NCBI GenBank assembly: GCA_900078775.1
Contig: LT549889.1
Span: 5,766,001-5,830,000, forward strand
Direction of reading: 5' to 3'
DNA: 64,000 nt
From: Mycolicibacterium aurum
GTDB taxonomy: Bacteria > Actinomycetota > Actinomycetes > Mycobacteriales > Mycobacteriaceae
Part shown: positions 1 through 8,487 of the stretch, one piece after another
How the letters are laid out: every line of letters begins with the position of its first letter
Numbering within the stretch: position 1 is the first letter of the stretch
Position numbers and translations under genes: made by a program
Notes under the pieces: generated by a model
Databases searched by the model: none
Told to the model about the DNA's origin: nothing
Seen by the model: only the letters and a program-made list of their open reading frames with translations

Positions 1-182
1 GGCAGCAGGACTGCCACACCGTCAGTGGTCGGGAACGCGGTCACCGGTGTGCGGTAATCGTTTCCGGTCTTGCGGCCGACGTGGTCGACGGCCGACCACA
101 TCGGCACATATCCGGCGAGCGGCTCCACCAGCGGGTTGACGAATTTGCGGTTGAACTCGGCCCGTTGGCGCGCTAGCAGCAT
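1..182 (-). CDS. Nitroreductase-family deazaflavin-dependent oxidoreductase, N-terminal part
   Basis: The gene runs off the left edge; about 60 N-terminal residues are visible. The segment with NRKFVNPLVEPLAGY followed by GRKTGNDYRTPV matches the start of the DUF385 / F420(H2)-binding split-barrel family common in mycobacteria (Ddn-like enzymes and relatives). There the G-R-x-[ST]-G-x-x-x-x-T-P stretch lies in the first beta strands. These proteins reduce substrates with F420 or bind deazaflavin or heme; the substrate cannot be told from this piece. The ATG at 182 is chosen because the family motif begins about ten residues later and a different frame ends at 193, leaving 10 bp between them. 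No strong Shine-Dalgarno sequence is seen. Confidence 0.6.
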   Translation of the reverse strand, partial: MLLARQRAEFNRKFVNPLVEPLAGYVPMWSAVDHVGRKTGNDYRTPVTAFPTTDGVAVLL

Positions 183-192
183 GCCCCGGATT

Positions 193-850
193 CTAGAGCC
201 CGCTCGGCGCCGGCGCGGGGTTGTCGCAGACATCGTGCAGCAGATTCTCGAACTGCGCCAGCATATTCCGGACGAACTCCGCACCATCGTGGCGCCATTG
301 TCGACGACATCGACATCGACATCGACGTCGAAGACGATGCTGATTCAGATTCCGCGGCTGCTGGAACCAATAGTTCTGGGGCAGTTGGTTTTCCCGTGAT
401 GGCAGGAAGTGATGCCCGATCGGGCTGTGGTCCGCATACCGCGGTGCCGGCGGAAACTCCGCGCTGCGACCCTCCACCGGTGCGGAGTGCAGCGCGGCCA
501 ACTCGCGGATCGCCCCTCTCGCCCCTCTCGCCGGGCGGCGCCGCGGGTGCGGACGGTCAGCACGATATTGGGCAGGGCGGTACCCAGCGGCCGGTCCTCA
601 CCGGTGTCAGCCCGGTCTCGATCGGCCGGTGCGCGGCCTGCGTCCGCCGGCCGTCATCAGTCGGTCGGTCAGCGAGAAGGTGGCCGGGTCGCCGAGGTCG
701 AGCAGCCTCCGGCCGTAGCGGGGCCGCGGGCGCAGCGGCGCGCGGCCGAGACCGATCTTGACCGTGCTGCGCCAACCGGCGTCGGACAGCGCAAGATAAA
801 CGGATCTCCGCCCCGCGAAGAGGTAGCTGAGCGGCCACAATGGGTTTCCT
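193..850 (-). pseudogene. Decayed reading frame upstream of the nitroreductase gene, family not recognised
   Basis: Protein-like minus-strand segments occur in three frames here, none spanning the whole stretch. One (about 850-650) contains YLFAGRRSVYLALSDAGWRS. A second (about 640-545) contains LGTALPNIVLTVRTRG. A third (about 530-193) contains APRYADHSPIGHHFLPSRE and ends at the TAG at 193. The second and third meet at a short tandem duplication of GGGGCGAGA-type sequence near 510-540, a plausible frameshift point. The third is disrupted by a hexamer repeat near 305-328. I read this as one broken gene with several indels, but shadow frames are common at this GC content and I do not recognise the family. 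It may instead be several unrelated chance frames. Confidence 0.3.
305..328. repeat. CGACAT hexamer microsatellite
   Basis: Three perfect copies of CGACAT (305-322) are followed by one variant, CGACGT (323-328). The repeat lies within the decayed reading frame and encodes low-complexity dipeptides in every minus-strand frame. Copy-number change by six would keep the frame, so it does not itself explain the frame breaks nearby. Confidence 0.7.
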
Positions 851-1022
851 GACCCTGAATGGCATGGCAGGGTAAGCCAGTAAAAATGGTATCCAAGACG
901 AGTCTCGCAGTTTGCGAAATAGCGGTTTGTGATTTGCTGTCCGAGCGATGGGCGGCCCAGCCGGAAGCGGTCCACTACACCCTGTAGTTGCCGGGGTGGC
1001 GCTGGCTGGGACACTGGGGGCC
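851..1022. other. Intergenic region upstream of hemL
   Basis: About 170 bp between the last protein-like signal of the decayed frame and the hemL start. It is less GC-rich than its surroundings around 880-930 and is the likely place of the hemL promoter. No convincing -35/-10 pair, terminator or riboswitch could be assigned by eye. Confidence 0.3.
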
Positions 1023-2333
1023 ATGAGTAGTACCGGTTTGTCCGTCTCGGCATCCGCGGCGCTCTTCGCCGATGCATCCGCAGTGATCCCCGGAGGGGTG
1101 AACTCGCCGGTGCGGGCGTTCAGCGCGGTCGGCGGCACGCCACGGTTCATCACCTCGGCCAACGGCTACTGGCTGACCGACGCCGACGGCAACCGCTACG
1201 TGGATCTGGTCTGCTCGTGGGGGCCGATGATCCTCGGCCACGCCCACCCGGAGATCGTCGAGGCCGTGCAGCGCGTCGCCGCCGACGGACTGTCCTTCGG
1301 CGCCCCGACCCCGGCGGAGACCGAGCTGGCCCGCGAACTCATCGACCGGGTCGGCCCGGTCGAGCGCATCCGGTTCGTCAACTCCGGCACCGAGGCGACC
1401 ATGAGCGCCATCCGGCTGGCCCGCGGGTTCACCGGCCGCCCCAAGATCATCAAGTTCTCCGGCTGCTACCACGGCCACAGTGACGCCCTGCTGGCCGACG
1501 CCGGATCCGGGGTGGCGACGCTCGGGCTGCCGTCCTCGCCCGGGGTCACCGGTGCGGCGGCCGCCGACACGATCGTGTTGCCCTACAACGACGTCGCCGC
1601 CGTGGAAGAAACCTTCGCCGCCCACGGTGAGCAGATCGCCTGTGTGATCACCGAGGCCAGCCCCGGCAACATGGGCACCGTCGCCCCGCTGCCCGGGTAC
1701 AACGCGGCACTGCGCCGGATCACCGCCGAGCACGGCTCCCTGCTGATCCTCGACGAGGTGATGACGGGCTTCCGGGTGAGCCGGGCCGGCTGGTACGGCG
1801 TCGATCCGGTCGACGCCGACCTGTTCACCTTCGGCAAGGTGATGAGCGGCGGGCTGCCCGCCGCCGCGTTCGGCGGCCGCGCCGAGGTGATGGAGCGCCT
1901 CGCGCCGCTGGGGCCGGTCTATCAGGCGGGGACGCTGTCCGGGAACCCGGTGGCCATGGCCGCCGGTCTGGCCACCCTGCGCCTGGCCGACGACACCGTC
2001 TACGCCACCCTCGACGCCAACGCCGACCGGCTGGACGGACTGCTCACCGAGGCGCTCACCGCGGCCTCCGTCACACACCGGATCTCGCGGGCAGGCAACT
2101 TCCTGACCGTCTTCTTCGGGGACACCACCCCGACCGATTTCGCCTCCGCCAAGGCCACCGAGACCTGGCGCTACCCGGCCTTCTTCCACGCGCTGCTGGA
2201 TGCCGGGGTCTACCCGCCCTGCAGTGCCTTCGAGACCTGGTTCGTGTCAACGGCTCTGGACGACGACGCCTTCGACAAGATCGCCGCCGCCCTGCCGCAT
2301 GCGGCCCGCGCGGCCGCCGAGGCCAAGCAGTGA
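1023..2333 (+). CDS. hemL: Glutamate-1-semialdehyde 2,1-aminomutase
   Basis: PLP-dependent aminomutase that turns glutamate-1-semialdehyde into 5-aminolevulinate, the last step of the C5 route to tetrapyrroles, in the cytoplasm. At 436 aa it has normal family length. It shows the class III aminotransferase signature: NSGTEATMSAIRLARG, the SGCYHGHSD segment, the LLILDEVMTGFR block with its PLP-pyridine Asp, and the Schiff-base Lys272 in TFGKVMSGGLPA. The ATG at 1023 is preferred over an upstream ATG at 948 because the homology (VIPGGVNSPVRAF) starts about 20 residues after it. The next gene's GTG overlaps its stop codon, so the downstream genes are probably translated in coupling. The link to cytochrome c assembly genes makes sense because both serve heme supply and use. 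Confidence 0.95.
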   Translation: MSSTGLSVSASAALFADASAVIPGGVNSPVRAFSAVGGTPRFITSANGYWLTDADGNRYVDLVCSWGPMILGHAHPEIVEAVQRVAADGLSFGAPTPAETELARELIDRVGPVERIRFVNSGTEATMSAIRLARGFTGRPKIIKFSGCYHGHSDALLADAGSGVATLGLPSSPGVTGAAAADTIVLPYNDVAAVEETFAAHGEQIACVITEASPGNMGTVAPLPGYNAALRRITAEHGSLLILDEVMTGFRVSRAGWYGVDPVDADLFTFGKVMSGGLPAAAFGGRAEVMERLAPLGPVYQAGTLSGNPVAMAAGLATLRLADDTVYATLDANADRLDGLLTEALTAASVTHRISRAGNFLTVFFGDTTPTDFASAKATETWRYPAFFHALLDAGVYPPCSAFETWFVSTALDDDAFDKIAAALPHAARAAAEAKQ

Positions 2334-2944
2334 CGACACGGACGACGGTGCACGTCATGCGTCACGGTGAGGTGCACAACCCGGAGAAGGTGCTCTACGG
2401 CCGGTTGCCCGGCTACAACCTGTCCGACCGCGGTCGTGCCCAGGCCCAGTCGGCGGCGGACTGGCTCGCCGACAAGGACGTCACCTACGTGGTGGCCTCG
2501 CCACTGGAGCGGGCGCAGCAGACCGCCTCGCCGATCGCGGCCGTGCACGGACTGGACATCCACACCGATGACGACCTCATCGAATCGTGGAACGACTTCG
2601 AGGGAAAGCGGGTGGCGCCCGGGGACGGTGCGCTGCGGGACCCGCGGAACTGGCCCCGGTTGCGCAACCCGCGCAAGCCGTCCTGGGGCGAGCCGTATGC
2701 CGAGATCGCGCCGCGGATGATCGCCGCGCTGCACCGGGCCCGCAAGCAGGCGATCGGGCACGAGGCCGTCTGCGTCAGCCACCAGTTGCCGGTGGAGACG
2801 TTGCGCCGGGCCATGATCGGGCGCAAGCTGCCGCACCTGCCGCTGCCGAACAGCCGGCTGTGCAATCTGGCGTCGATCACCTCGTTCACCTTCGACGATG
2901 ACCGCCTGGTCCGGTGGGGTTACACGGAGCCCTGGGGTATCTAG
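2330..2944 (+). CDS. Histidine phosphatase / phosphoglycerate-mutase-like protein
   Basis: 204 aa protein of the histidine phosphatase superfamily. The catalytic RHG motif sits at residues 11-13 (VMRHGE) and a second conserved histidine at about residue 151 (VCVSHQLP), forming the usual phospho-His pocket. The GTG start overlaps the hemL stop by 4 bp and its own stop overlaps the next start, so it is embedded in the operon. It corresponds in position to Rv0525 of M. tuberculosis. The substrate is unknown; nothing in the sequence shows true phosphoglycerate mutase activity. A general phosphatase role is the safer reading. Confidence 0.85.
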   Translation: MTTRTTVHVMRHGEVHNPEKVLYGRLPGYNLSDRGRAQAQSAADWLADKDVTYVVASPLERAQQTASPIAAVHGLDIHTDDDLIESWNDFEGKRVAPGDGALRDPRNWPRLRNPRKPSWGEPYAEIAPRMIAALHRARKQAIGHEAVCVSHQLPVETLRRAMIGRKLPHLPLPNSRLCNLASITSFTFDDDRLVRWGYTEPWGI

Positions 2945-3528
2945 TGAAACTGCTTGTCGCCCTTGCGCTATCGCTGGCGTTACTGGCCACCGGCTGTAGC
3001 ACCGGCGACGACGCCGTCGCTCAGGGTGGGACGTTCGAGTTCGTCGCGCCCGGCGGTAAGACCGACATCTTCTACGATCCTGCCGAATCCCGTGGCACCC
3101 CGGGCCCGCTGTCGGGCCCGGACCTGCTGGATCCGGAACGCACGCTGTCGCTGGCCGATTTCCCGGACAAGGTCGTGGTGATCAACATCTGGGGTCAGTG
3201 GTGCGGGCCGTGCCGCTCCGAGATGCCGCACCTGCAGCAGGTCTACGACGCGACGCGGGACCTCGGCGTGCAGTTCCTGGGTATCGACGTGCGCGACAAC
3301 AACCGGGAAGCGGCAGTCGATTTCATCACCGACCGCAACATCACCTTCCCGTCCATCTACGACCCGTCGATGCGCACCATGATCGCGTTCGGTGGTAAGT
3401 ACCCGACCACGGTCATCCCGTCGACGCTGGTGTTGGACCGTCAGCACCGGGTGGCCGCGGTGTTCCTGCGGGAACTGCTGGCCGAGGATCTGCAGCCGGT
3501 CGTCGAACGCCTGGCGGCCGAGAAGTGA
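2944..3528 (+). CDS. TlpA/ResA-like thioredoxin lipoprotein
   Basis: 194 aa. A GTG start overlaps the upstream stop by one base. An N-terminal hydrophobic segment ends in a lipobox (LLATGC, lipidated Cys18), so the protein should be anchored on the outer face of the membrane. The thioredoxin fold carries WCGPC with Cys87 and Cys90, in the AhpC/TSA-Redoxin type seen in TlpA and ResA. Followed directly by ccdA, resB and ccsA, it is the probable reductant that keeps apocytochrome c CXXCH cysteines reduced before heme ligation. It corresponds in position to Rv0526. Confidence 0.9.
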   Translation: MKLLVALALSLALLATGCSTGDDAVAQGGTFEFVAPGGKTDIFYDPAESRGTPGPLSGPDLLDPERTLSLADFPDKVVVINIWGQWCGPCRSEMPHLQQVYDATRDLGVQFLGIDVRDNNREAAVDFITDRNITFPSIYDPSMRTMIAFGGKYPTTVIPSTLVLDRQHRVAAVFLRELLAEDLQPVVERLAAEK

Positions 3529-4256
3529 CCGACCTCATCACCGGCGGGCCGCTGCTGCTGGCCGTCGGGTTGAGCCTGCTGGCCGGGTTGGTGTCCTTCG
3601 CCTCGCCGTGCGTGGTGCCGCTGGTGCCCGGCTACCTGTCCTATCTCGCCGCGATCTCCGGGGGACCGGGCCGCTGGCGGGTGGCCGGTGCGGCCGGCCT
3701 GTTCGTCGCGGGCTTCACCGTGGTGTTCCTGCTCGGCAGCGTCGCCGTGCTCGGGATGACCACCGCGCTGATCACCAATCAGGAACTGCTGCAACGCATC
3801 GGTGGCGTGGTGACGATCGCGATGGGCCTGGTGTTCATCGGGTTCGTCCCGCTGCTGCAACGCGAGGCGCGGTTCGAGCCGCGGCAACTGTCCACCCTGG
3901 CCGGGGCGCCGCTGCTGGGCGCGGTCTTCGCGCTGGGCTGGACCCCGTGCCTGGGCCCGACGCTGACCGCGGTGATCGCGGTGTCCTCGGCCACCGAGGG
4001 TTCGGCGGTGGCCCGCGGGATCACCCTGGTGATCGCCTACTGCCTGGGCCTGGGTCTGCCGTTCGTCCTGCTCGCCTTCGGCTCGGCGCAAGCGGTCCGT
4101 GGGCTGGGCTGGCTGCGGGCGCACACCCGCGGCATCCAGATCTTCGGTGGCATCCTGATGATCGCGGTGGGCGTCGCACTGGTGACCGGACTGTGGGGAG
4201 ATTTCGTGGCCTGGGTGCGTGATGCGTTCGTCAGCGACGTGAGGTTGCCGATATGA
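3525..4256 (+). CDS. ccdA: Cytochrome c biogenesis thiol transporter CcdA
   Basis: 243 aa, predicted six-helix membrane protein of the DsbD-beta/CcdA family. It moves reducing equivalents from cytoplasmic thioredoxin across the membrane to the outward-facing TlpA-like protein. The two conserved cysteines occur in the expected places: SPCVVPLVPGYL in helix 1 and GWTPCLGPTL in helix 4. The GTG start overlaps the previous stop (GTGA) and the stop overlaps resB's ATG (ATGA), so the set is a strictly coupled operon. Confidence 0.93.
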   Translation: MTDLITGGPLLLAVGLSLLAGLVSFASPCVVPLVPGYLSYLAAISGGPGRWRVAGAAGLFVAGFTVVFLLGSVAVLGMTTALITNQELLQRIGGVVTIAMGLVFIGFVPLLQREARFEPRQLSTLAGAPLLGAVFALGWTPCLGPTLTAVIAVSSATEGSAVARGITLVIAYCLGLGLPFVLLAFGSAQAVRGLGWLRAHTRGIQIFGGILMIAVGVALVTGLWGDFVAWVRDAFVSDVRLPI

Positions 4257-5860
4257 CGGGCGCTCCACCGGCGAGGGTGAGCGCAGCGACCGGGGGATTG
4301 ATGAAGGTCTGGGCGCTGATCCGCAACACCTGGCGCACGCTCACCTCGATGGGCACCGCGCTGGTGCTGCTGTTCCTGCTGGCGCTGGCCGCCATTCCCG
4401 GCGCTCTGCTGCCGCAGCGCAGCCTCAACGCCTCCAAGGTCGACGCCTACATCGTCGAGCACCCCACCATCGGACCGTGGCTGGACTGTGTGCAGGGCTT
4501 CGACGTGTTCTCCAGCTTCTGGTTCACCTCGATCTATGTGCTGCTGTTCGTATCGCTGGTCGGCTGCCTGACCCCGCGGCTGTTCGAACACGTCAAGAGC
4601 CTGCGCGCGGTGCCGGTACCGGCACCGCGCAACCTGGCCCGGCTCCCCAAGCACCACGAGGCCGAGCTGACCGCCGACCCGGCGCAGCTGGCGGCCACCG
4701 TGAACGAACGGCTCAAGGGCTGGCGGCGCACCACCCGGCAGACCGGTGCCGACGGCGAGGTCACCGAAATCTCAGCGGAGAAGGGGTACCTGCGCGAGTT
4801 CGGCAACATCGTCTTCCACTTCTCGCTGCTCGGCCTGCTGGTCGCCATCGCCGCGGGCAAGCTGTTCGGCTATGAGGGCAACGTCATCGTGATCGCCGAC
4901 GGCGGGCCCGGTTTCTGCTCGGCATCACCGGCGGCCTTCGACTCGTTCCGCGCCGGCAACACCGTGGACGGCACCTCGCTGTACCCGATCTGCGTGAAGG
5001 TCAACGACTTCGACGCCGATTACCTGCCCAACGGGCAGGCGTTGTCCTTCGCCGCCAACATCGAGTACCAGGCCGGCGCCGACCTGACCACCGACACCTG
5101 GAACGACTACCGGCTCGAGGTCAACCACCCGCTGCGGGTCGGCGGGGACCGGGTCTACCTGCAGGGCCACGGTTACGCGCCGACGTTCACCGTCACCTTC
5201 CCGGACGGGCAGTCCCGCACCCAGACCGTGCAGTTCCGCCCCGACGATCCGCAGACGCTGCTGTCCTCCGGGGTGGTCCGGGTGGACCCGCCCGCCGGCA
5301 CCTACCCCGACGCCGACGAGCGCCGCAAGCAGCAGATCGCCATCCAGGGCCTGTTCGCGCCGACCGAAAGCCTGCACGGCACGCTGCTGTCGTCCAGCTT
5401 CCCGGCGCTGAACAAGCCGGCCGTGGCCGTCGACATCTACCGCGGCGACACCGGCCTGGACACCGGCCGCCCGCAGTCCATCTTCGATCTGGATCCCCGG
5501 CTGATCGGCCAGGGCCGGCTCAACAAGGAGGCCCGGGTCAACCTCGGGGTGGGCGAGGAGAAGCGGCTCGAGGACGGCACCACCGTGCGCTTCGACGGCG
5601 CCGTGCCGTTCATCAACATGCAGGTGTCCCACGATCCGGCGCAGATCTGGGTGCTGGTGTTCTCACTGACCATGATGGCCGGGTTGGTGGTGTCGCTGGT
5701 GGTGCGGCGCCGCCGTGTCTGGGTTCGGATTACCCCCGGTGCTGCGGGTACCGTGAGCGTCGAGCTCGGTGGATTGGCCCGCACCGACAACTCCGGGTGG
5801 GGCGACGAGTTCGAGCGGTTGACCGAAAGACTGCTCGGCGACGGAGGTAAGAAATCGTGA
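4253..5860 (+). CDS. resB: Cytochrome c biogenesis protein ResB (Ccs1)
   Basis: 535 aa, close to the usual actinobacterial ResB length. Several membrane segments lie at the N terminus (around ALVLLFLLALAAIPGALLP and a second pair near residues 80-210). A large extracytoplasmic domain follows, then a final helix near residue 470. ResB with CcsA forms the System II heme export and cytochrome c synthetase. The start is the ATG overlapping the ccdA stop; an internal ATG at 4301 (MKVWALIRNTW) is an alternative that would trim 16 residues without touching conserved parts. Confidence 0.92.
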   Translation: MTGAPPARVSAATGGLMKVWALIRNTWRTLTSMGTALVLLFLLALAAIPGALLPQRSLNASKVDAYIVEHPTIGPWLDCVQGFDVFSSFWFTSIYVLLFVSLVGCLTPRLFEHVKSLRAVPVPAPRNLARLPKHHEAELTADPAQLAATVNERLKGWRRTTRQTGADGEVTEISAEKGYLREFGNIVFHFSLLGLLVAIAAGKLFGYEGNVIVIADGGPGFCSASPAAFDSFRAGNTVDGTSLYPICVKVNDFDADYLPNGQALSFAANIEYQAGADLTTDTWNDYRLEVNHPLRVGGDRVYLQGHGYAPTFTVTFPDGQSRTQTVQFRPDDPQTLLSSGVVRVDPPAGTYPDADERRKQQIAIQGLFAPTESLHGTLLSSSFPALNKPAVAVDIYRGDTGLDTGRPQSIFDLDPRLIGQGRLNKEARVNLGVGEEKRLEDGTTVRFDGAVPFINMQVSHDPAQIWVLVFSLTMMAGLVVSLVVRRRRVWVRITPGAAGTVSVELGGLARTDNSGWGDEFERLTERLLGDGGKKS

Positions 5861-6831
5861 ACGGCGCAGACATCGACATCGAGCTGGCCCGGTATTCCGA
5901 CTGGGCCTTCACGTCCTCGGTGCTGGTGCTGGTGCTGGCACTGCTGCTGCTGGCGGTGGAGCTGGCCTACTCGCGCAGCCGCAAGGTGGAGGCCCGCGAA
6001 CTGGTCTCGGCCGGTGGCGCGGCCGTGGACCCGGCAAGCGCCACGCCCGGCATCGTGGTCGACTCCGCCCGTCCCGTCGACGAGCGCATCGGCCGGGCCG
6101 GGGTGGCCCTGACCTACGCCGGCATCGCCCTGCTGGCGGCCTGCATCGTGCTGCGTGGGCTGGCCACCGCACGGGTGCCGTGGGGCAACATGTACGAGTT
6201 CATCAACCTGACCTGTTTCTCGGGTCTGGTCGCCGCCGCGGTGGTGCTGCGCCGTCCGCAATACCGCGGGCTGTGGGTGTTCGTCCTCCCACCGGTGCTG
6301 GTGCTGCTGACCGTATCGGGCAAGTGGCTCTACACCCACGCCGCGCCGGTGATGCCCGCGCTGCAGTCCTACTGGCTGCCGATCCATGTCTCGGTGGTCA
6401 GTCTCGGCTCGGGTGTGTTCCTGGTCGCCGGGGTGGCCAGCGTGCTGTTCCTGCTCAAGATGTCGTCGTTCGCGCAGCGCGACAACGGGTTCGGGCGGAT
6501 GCTGGCGCGGCTGCCGGACGCCCAGCTGCTGGACCGCATCGCCTACCGCACCACGATCTTCGCCTTCCCGGTCTTCGGATTCGGCGTCATCTTCGGCGCG
6601 ATCTGGGCCGAGGAGGCCTGGGGACGGTACTGGGGCTGGGACCCCAAGGAGACGGTGTCGTTCATCGCCTGGGTGGTCTACGCCGCGTACCTGCACGCCC
6701 GCTCGACGGCGGGCTGGCGGGACAAGAAGGCGGCCTGGATCAACGTGGTCGGCTTCATCGCGATGATCTTCAACCTGTTCTTCATCAACCTGGTGACCGT
6801 GGGTCTGCACTCGTACGCCGGGGTGGGCTGA
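5857..6831 (+). CDS. ccsA: Cytochrome c biogenesis protein CcsA (CcsB type)
   Basis: 324 aa multi-helix membrane protein. The WWD-type heme-handling motif is plain near residue 255 (WGRYWGWDPKET), followed by the conserved AWVVYAAYLHAR helix. It partners ResB to move heme outward and attach it covalently to apocytochromes c. The GTG start overlaps the resB stop. Naming varies between ccsA and ccsB in actinobacteria. The operon tlpA-ccdA-resB-ccsA is a complete System II unit, as expected for the cytochrome bcc-aa3 branch. Confidence 0.93.
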   Translation: MNGADIDIELARYSDWAFTSSVLVLVLALLLLAVELAYSRSRKVEARELVSAGGAAVDPASATPGIVVDSARPVDERIGRAGVALTYAGIALLAACIVLRGLATARVPWGNMYEFINLTCFSGLVAAAVVLRRPQYRGLWVFVLPPVLVLLTVSGKWLYTHAAPVMPALQSYWLPIHVSVVSLGSGVFLVAGVASVLFLLKMSSFAQRDNGFGRMLARLPDAQLLDRIAYRTTIFAFPVFGFGVIFGAIWAEEAWGRYWGWDPKETVSFIAWVVYAAYLHARSTAGWRDKKAAWINVVGFIAMIFNLFFINLVTVGLHSYAGVG

Positions 6832-6834
6832 GCC

Positions 6835-7977
6835 GTGGCCGGTGGGGGAGAGCGCGGCGACCGGGGGATCAACCTCAGTTTCCGGGAGCAGCAGCGGTTC
6901 TCCGATCCGGGGCTGGAATTGCCCCCGGAGTGGACCGCGCCGACACCCCCGCACGGCTTCCCGGCGCAGCCGGTCCCGCCCGCGCCCCAGCCGGCACCGG
7001 TCACCGCTGCCGAACCCGCCCACGACCTCCCGCCGCAGACCAGCCCGGTGCCGCTGCCCGCGCCGTACCTCGACCTGTCCACCGTCGCCCTGCTCGGGCA
7101 GCCCAAGCAGGCGCCGACGAGCGGTTGGCGGCGCTGGCTGTATCTGGGCACCTTCAAGCTCGTCAACGTCGGGGAGAGCCCGAAGGTCACCGACCAGATC
7201 ACCCTGATCGAAGAGGCCGGCCGGCCGCTGCGCGGCTGCTACCGGATCGCGGTGCTATCCCTGAAGGGCGGCGTCGGCAAGACCACCGTCACCGCGACAC
7301 TGGGCGCCACGTTCGCCTCCACCCGCGGGGACCGGGTCATCGCGGTGGACGCCAACCCGGACCGCGGCACCCTGAGCCAGAAGGTGCCGCTGGAGACGCC
7401 GGCCACCGTGCGGCATCTGCTGCGTGACGCGGAGGGCATCGGTAGCTACAGCGACGTCCGCCGCTACACCTCGCAGGGGCCCAGCCGACTGGAGGTGCTG
7501 GCCTCGGAGTCGGATCCGGCGGTTTCCGAGGCGTTCAGCTCGCAGGACTACGCCCGGACCGTGGAGGTGCTGGAGCGTTACTACAGCCTGGTGCTGACCG
7601 ACTGCGGCACCGGCATGCTGCACTCGGCGATGGCGGCGGTGCTGGCCAAGGCCGATGTGCTGATCGTCGTCAGCTCGGGTTCGGTGGACGGGGCGCGGTC
7701 GGCCTCGGCCACGCTGGACTGGCTGGACGCGCACGGGCATCAGGACCTGGTGCGCAACGCAGTCGCGGTGGTCAACGCGGTACGCCCGCGCTCGGGCAAG
7801 GTGGATCTGCAGAAGGTCGTCGACCACTTCTCGCGGCGGTGCCGGGCAGTGCTGCAGGTGCCGTTCGACCCGCATCTGGAAGAGGGTGCGGAGATCAGCC
7901 TGGACCGGCTCAAGCCGGCCACCCGGCAGGCGCTGCTCGAGTTGGCGGCGGTGGTCGCCCGCGGGTTCCCGAGCTAA
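6835..7977 (+). CDS. ParA/MinD-like ATPase with proline-rich N terminus
   Basis: 380 aa. Residues 1-90 are proline-rich and probably disordered. A short conserved piece (GWRRWLYLGTFKLVN) precedes a ParA/MinD P-loop domain with deviant Walker A KGGVGKTT (Lys144, Lys149). The DANPDRGTL segment and the LVLTDCGTG Walker B follow. The layout resembles EspI-type ATPases of mycobacterial ESX loci, but no ESX genes are near. It starts 3 bp after ccsA with a GTG and probably belongs to the operon (position of Rv0530). Role unknown; it may position or regulate a membrane complex. Confidence 0.8.
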   Translation: MAGGGERGDRGINLSFREQQRFSDPGLELPPEWTAPTPPHGFPAQPVPPAPQPAPVTAAEPAHDLPPQTSPVPLPAPYLDLSTVALLGQPKQAPTSGWRRWLYLGTFKLVNVGESPKVTDQITLIEEAGRPLRGCYRIAVLSLKGGVGKTTVTATLGATFASTRGDRVIAVDANPDRGTLSQKVPLETPATVRHLLRDAEGIGSYSDVRRYTSQGPSRLEVLASESDPAVSEAFSSQDYARTVEVLERYYSLVLTDCGTGMLHSAMAAVLAKADVLIVVSSGSVDGARSASATLDWLDAHGHQDLVRNAVAVVNAVRPRSGKVDLQKVVDHFSRRCRAVLQVPFDPHLEEGAEISLDRLKPATRQALLELAAVVARGFPS

Positions 7978-8135
7978 TTGCGCGGGTTGTCCTTGGGATC
8001 CAGCCGGCGCAGGAAGTCGGGGTCGTCGTCGGGGCCGATCACCCGGGGGCGCGGCCGGTCCGCCGATGCGCGCAGCAATCGGTACGTCGCGAACGCGAGC
8101 CCGGCCACGATCAGAGCCAGGAGTAAGTACTGCAA
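7974..8135 (-). CDS. Small single-pass membrane protein, TTG start
   Basis: 53 aa protein: one N-terminal membrane helix (LLLALIVAGLAFATYRLL), then a charged tail rich in Arg, Asp and Pro ending in LRRLDPKDNPRN. The start is a TTG at 8135. A strong Shine-Dalgarno GGAGG lies at 8148-8144 with 8 bases of spacing, and no better start lies between it and the helix. It overlaps the 3' end of the ParA-like gene by 4 bp, tail to tail. Function unknown. Confidence 0.6.
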   Translation of the reverse strand: MQYLLLALIVAGLAFATYRLLRASADRPRPRVIGPDDDPDFLRRLDPKDNPRN

Positions 8136-8187
8136 GCCAATAACCTCCTTGCTCCGAATATACGCGCCTCCTCGGTAGGCTCGGGCC

Positions 8188-8487
8188 GTGTCTGATTCTC
8201 GGCTGGGTTCACGCATGCTCCGCGATGTCGGTGCCTACCTGTTCGCCCGCCTGGCGCTGGCCGCGGTGCTCACTGCGGTGATCGTCGGCGTCGGGCATCT
8301 GGTCGGCCTGCGAGAGTTCCCGGTGGTGGTGGCGGTGCTGTTCGCGCTCGTGTTGGCCCTGCCGCTGGGCATCTGGATCTTCGCACCGCTGCGCCGGCGG
8401 GCGACCGCCAGCATGGCCGAGTTCGACGCGCGCCGCCGCAAGGACAAGCAGGATCTGCGGGCCCGGTTGCGCGGCGAGGACGACTAA
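8188..8487 (+). CDS. DUF4229 family membrane protein
   Basis: 99 aa, GTG start. Two hydrophobic helices (about residues 12-34 and 42-66) are followed by a basic, charged C-terminal helix (RRKDKQDLRARLRGEDD), the usual layout of actinobacterial DUF4229 proteins. Function is unknown. It converges on menA with a 4-bp overlap of the two stop codons. It is divergent from the small TTG-start gene; the 52 bp between their starts must hold both promoters. Confidence 0.7.
   Translation: MSDSRLGSRMLRDVGAYLFARLALAAVLTAVIVGVGHLVGLREFPVVVAVLFALVLALPLGIWIFAPLRRRATASMAEFDARRRKDKQDLRARLRGEDD

Noticed and set aside
975..2189. 404-codon open frame antisense to hemL
   Set aside because: Low-complexity Gly/Arg/His sequence typical of a shadow frame at high GC; hemL is certain on the other strand.
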